Shown here one piece after another: positions 63,101 to 64,000 of a stretch of 64,000 nucleotides of DNA. The stretch spans positions 248,001 through 312,000 of the forward strand of contig CAITEP010000020.1 in NCBI GenBank assembly GCA_903891475.1, given 5' to 3'. The position numbers and the translations under genes are program-made. Each line of letters begins with the position of its first letter. Within the stretch, counting starts at the first letter, position 1. Source of the DNA: an uncultured Mucilaginibacter sp. GTDB taxonomy: Bacteria > Bacteroidota > Bacteroidia > Sphingobacteriales > Sphingobacteriaceae. The notes beneath the pieces were generated by a model. It was not told the origin of the DNA and made no database searches. It was given only the letters and a program-made list of their open reading frames with translations.

Positions 63101-63486
63101 GTTCACATAGAGGAACATTTGTATCTCGCAACGGTGCTATAGGTCCTTACTTTAACCGTGCAGATTTAAACATAACTCAGGATTTTTATATTATGAGTGG
63201 AAAAGTTAAACACACCTTGTCGTTTTCATTTAATGTACTTAACCTAGGTAATTTACTAAATAATAATTGGGGTACCTACCAAGTATCTGCAATTAATGGT
63301 AATACTGGTGGTGGTGTCAACTTGCTAATTTACAAAGGTATAGATGCTGCAACTAACCGCCCTACTTATGCATTTCCTTATTTAGATCCTACAAATCAAA
63401 TACCAATTACATCGTTATATAAAAACGATAATAGCTTAAGTTCACGCTGGCAAGCACAATTTGGCATTAGATATAGTTTTAACTAA
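60151..63486 (+). CDS. Oar-like TonB-dependent outer-membrane receptor
   Basis: Outer-membrane transport or signalling protein of 1111 residues from the ATG at 60151. Signal peptide (1-25, ending VNAQG), an N-terminal carboxypeptidase-regulatory-like beta domain (VNGLVTDNKGAIPGATVTI to ILSIGQDLKIDAKL), a TonB-box-like/plug region with LPTLNRSLNDFTKLTPSASSNLSFGGRSGAFNNVTVDGA, then a large beta barrel ending GIRYSFN. The plug sequence and the lack of an adjacent SusD gene match the Oar family (first described in Myxococcus) rather than SusC glycan importers. Ligand unknown. It is followed by a strong terminator. Confidence 0.88.
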   Translation: MRNYLLLILLFVGIAFFSSKTVNAQGVTTASVNGLVTDNKGAIPGATVTITHLPTGTVYGTVTRVDGRFNLPNLRVGGPYTFKISFIGFKDYVQDNIILSIGQDLKIDAKLLDNATSLKEVVVKGAKQGSVINPNRTGASETIGRAQIDALPTLNRSLNDFTKLTPSASSNLSFGGRSGAFNNVTVDGALFNNSFGLSTTLGGQTHSQPISLDAIDQIQVDIAPFDVRQGNFSGAGVNTVIKSGTNDFKGTVYDFVRGVDLTGYNVGPTAITITPFTYRQTGASLGGPIIKNKLFFFISGEQERISAPATTEVANDGTNSGSTVSNVTVAQLTQIQNYLESKYQYNPGAYQGYNYATSSDKITVKLDWNINKNNTLSAKYFYLKSFQDQPASNSGTFLGGSRAPGPLTLPFSGSGYRINNNFNIGILELDTRISNSMSNKLTAGYSALRDYRNFSSSNNIPLVDIDNGITTSTGVVTTKPTAVLTSFGNELYTAGNLLSTNIWQFSDDFSIYSGKHEFTFGTNDQFQSYVNGFAPNYDGVYTFNSVSDFVNGLPAAAYSYRNSALSDGSFPYAKIKAGIFSVYAQDKFHILNNFTLTYGIRADYDDYPTSLAQNSNVTGLVFQQGIKVDPSKLPSNKVQLSPRVGFNWDVFNDAQTQVRGGVGLFAGPPPFVWISNQASNNGLLFGSGTWTPTSPGVTTAGANGSNILIFNQNINGNRPASGVANTSYELDIANPKLKNPKILRTNLAIDQRLENGYILTLEGVYSKDINAIYHQNLVLSDATTAYSGPEGLYRFNSTNITPENGTTVSATNPKITSLYYMTNTNKGYSGFITAQLKKSFTNGLYANIAYTYSVSKDVNDGGSTASTIWSTRYVPLNVSPNSDYLSNSSYVEPHRLIASLAYKKEFFKNTFTSFGLIFEVANNGAYSYLVSGDPNNSTAGAALMFVPRTQSDIELVPNGTTDTRTTTQIWNQLNNLISNDSYLSSHRGTFVSRNGAIGPYFNRADLNITQDFYIMSGKVKHTLSFSFNVLNLGNLLNNNWGTYQVSAINGNTGGGVNLLIYKGIDAATNRPTYAFPYLDPTNQIPITSLYKNDNSLSSRWQAQFGIRYSFN

Positions 63487-63503
63487 TTATCAGTTTATGT
63501 TAA

Positions 63504-63538
63504 ACAAAAAAACCCGCTTAAAAAGCGGGTTTTTTTGT
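63504..63538 (+). terminator. Rho-independent terminator after the receptor gene
   Basis: Sixteen-bp perfect stem ACAAAAAAACCCGCTT and its complement around an AAA loop, with the T-run inside the stem's right arm; serves the receptor and possibly purM on the other strand. Confidence 0.88.
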
Positions 63539-63554
63539 TAATTATAAGTTTTGT

Positions 63555-64000
63555 TTAATGATAAATGAATTCACCAAATTCTGATTGTATAGTAACCTGT
63601 TTTTTATCAGCATCTTCAACACGGCCAATAATTTGTGCTGGTACACCATAACTAGTTGAAATATTAATAATTACATCAGCTAGGTTTTCGGGCACATAAA
63701 TTTCTATTCGGTGCCCCATATTGAATACCCTATACATCTCTTGCCAATTTGTATTTGATTCCTCTTGTATTAATTTAAAAAGTGGAGGTACTGGAAATAA
63801 ATTGTTCTTAATGATATGCAAATTATCTATAAAATGTAAAACCTTTGTTTGGGCTCCACCGCTGCAATGTACCATGCCATTAATTTGGTCGCGGTACTGG
63901 TTTAAAATAGTTTTAATTATTGGGGCGTAAGTTCGTGTTGGCGATAAAACAAGCTTTCCGGCTGTGATGAATTGGTTGTTTCCAATTTCAACTAAATCTG
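63555..64000 (-). CDS. purM: Phosphoribosylformylglycinamidine cyclo-ligase, C-terminal part
   Basis: AIR synthetase of purine synthesis; only the last 148 codons are inside the window and the gene continues beyond position 64000. The translated end reads LVEIGNNQFITAGKLVLSPTRTYAPIIKTIL, then GMVHCSGGAQTKVLHF, NMGHRIEIYVPENLADVI and VPAQIIGRVEDADKKQV, matching the C-terminal AIRS domain of PurM, here of the Bacteroidota type with a SPTRTYAP motif. It is far from the PurF-like gene at 9462, so the purine genes are dispersed. Confidence 0.85.
   Translation of the reverse strand, partial: DLVEIGNNQFITAGKLVLSPTRTYAPIIKTILNQYRDQINGMVHCSGGAQTKVLHFIDNLHIIKNNLFPVPPLFKLIQEESNTNWQEMYRVFNMGHRIEIYVPENLADVIINISTSYGVPAQIIGRVEDADKKQVTIQSEFGEFIYH

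Noticed and set aside
1..64000. tRNA, rRNA or prophage genes
   Set aside because: No cloverleaf, rRNA-like sequence, integrase or phage structural genes seen on either strand; the S24-like regulator alone is not evidence of a prophage.

Overview
The window looks like a chromosomal segment of a Bacteroidota bacterium, most likely family Sphingobacteriaceae (Pedobacter/Mucilaginibacter-like). This rests on AT-rich DNA with very few Shine-Dalgarno sites, promoters of the Bacteroidota type TAnnTTTG recognised by an RpoD like the one encoded here, families almost confined to the phylum (BT_3928-type DoxX protein, DUF3667, DUF6600, DUF6526, DUF2027-Smr, Oar-like TonB receptor, 630-residue PurF-like protein), and many secreted glycoside hydrolases. 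I see no rRNA, tRNA, CRISPR array, prophage or insertion sequence. The genus is inference.

Layout. 1-5,000: RhlE-type RNA helicase, FtsB/DivIC, an isolated NuoN, and an ArsR regulator with a short-chain dehydrogenase. 5,000-9,300: DUF3667 membrane protein, a GH16 lipoprotein, an AT-rich patch with a frameshifted MCE-like lipoprotein and an orphan gene, and an exported sugar isomerase/epimerase. 9,400-15,200: PurF-like amidotransferase, shikimate kinase, a peptide-type ABC permease, a DoxX/thioredoxin-like protein and dihydropteroate synthase. 15,200-21,600: carbohydrate block with a DUF1080 protein, a large six-hairpin glycosidase, a Tat-exported Gfo/Idh/MocA oxidoreductase and a second GH16. 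21,500-29,400: S24-like repressor, cold-shock protein, YtxH protein, M1 peptidase, DUF2027-Smr protein and a GH123-like hydrolase. 29,400-42,500: core genes smc, rpoD, lolD-like, sucC, ftsE-like, grpE and dnaJ, mixed with PhzF, CPBP, MBL-fold and small unknown genes. 43,000-55,300: glycosyltransferase, acyltransferase, phosphatase, secreted creatininase, sugar kinase, CYTH/CHAD pair and a DUF6600 lipoprotein with a 96-bp coding repeat. 55,400-64,000: lipoprotein, galactokinase, SpoU methyltransferase, lipoamide dehydrogenase, an Oar-like receptor, and the 3' end of purM running off the window.

How the genes fit together. Most genes are single or two-gene transcription units, and several convergent pairs overlap at their stop codons or share a bidirectional terminator. 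The exported DUF1080 protein, Gfo/Idh/MocA oxidoreductase and TIM-barrel isomerase match the families of the periplasmic 3-keto-glycoside pathway. With the two GH16 enzymes they suggest extracellular glucan or glycoside use.

The least explained signal is not a gene. At least five intergenic sites carry degenerate tandem heptamers (consensus near TGACYAM) and, at three of them, nearby octamer arrays (AAGTCCGA or AAWTCAAA). These sit against gene ends, and at one site form an inverted pair. A second unexplained item is a promoter-plus-terminator unit of about 65 nt upstream of the Smr gene, which could be a small RNA or an attenuated leader.
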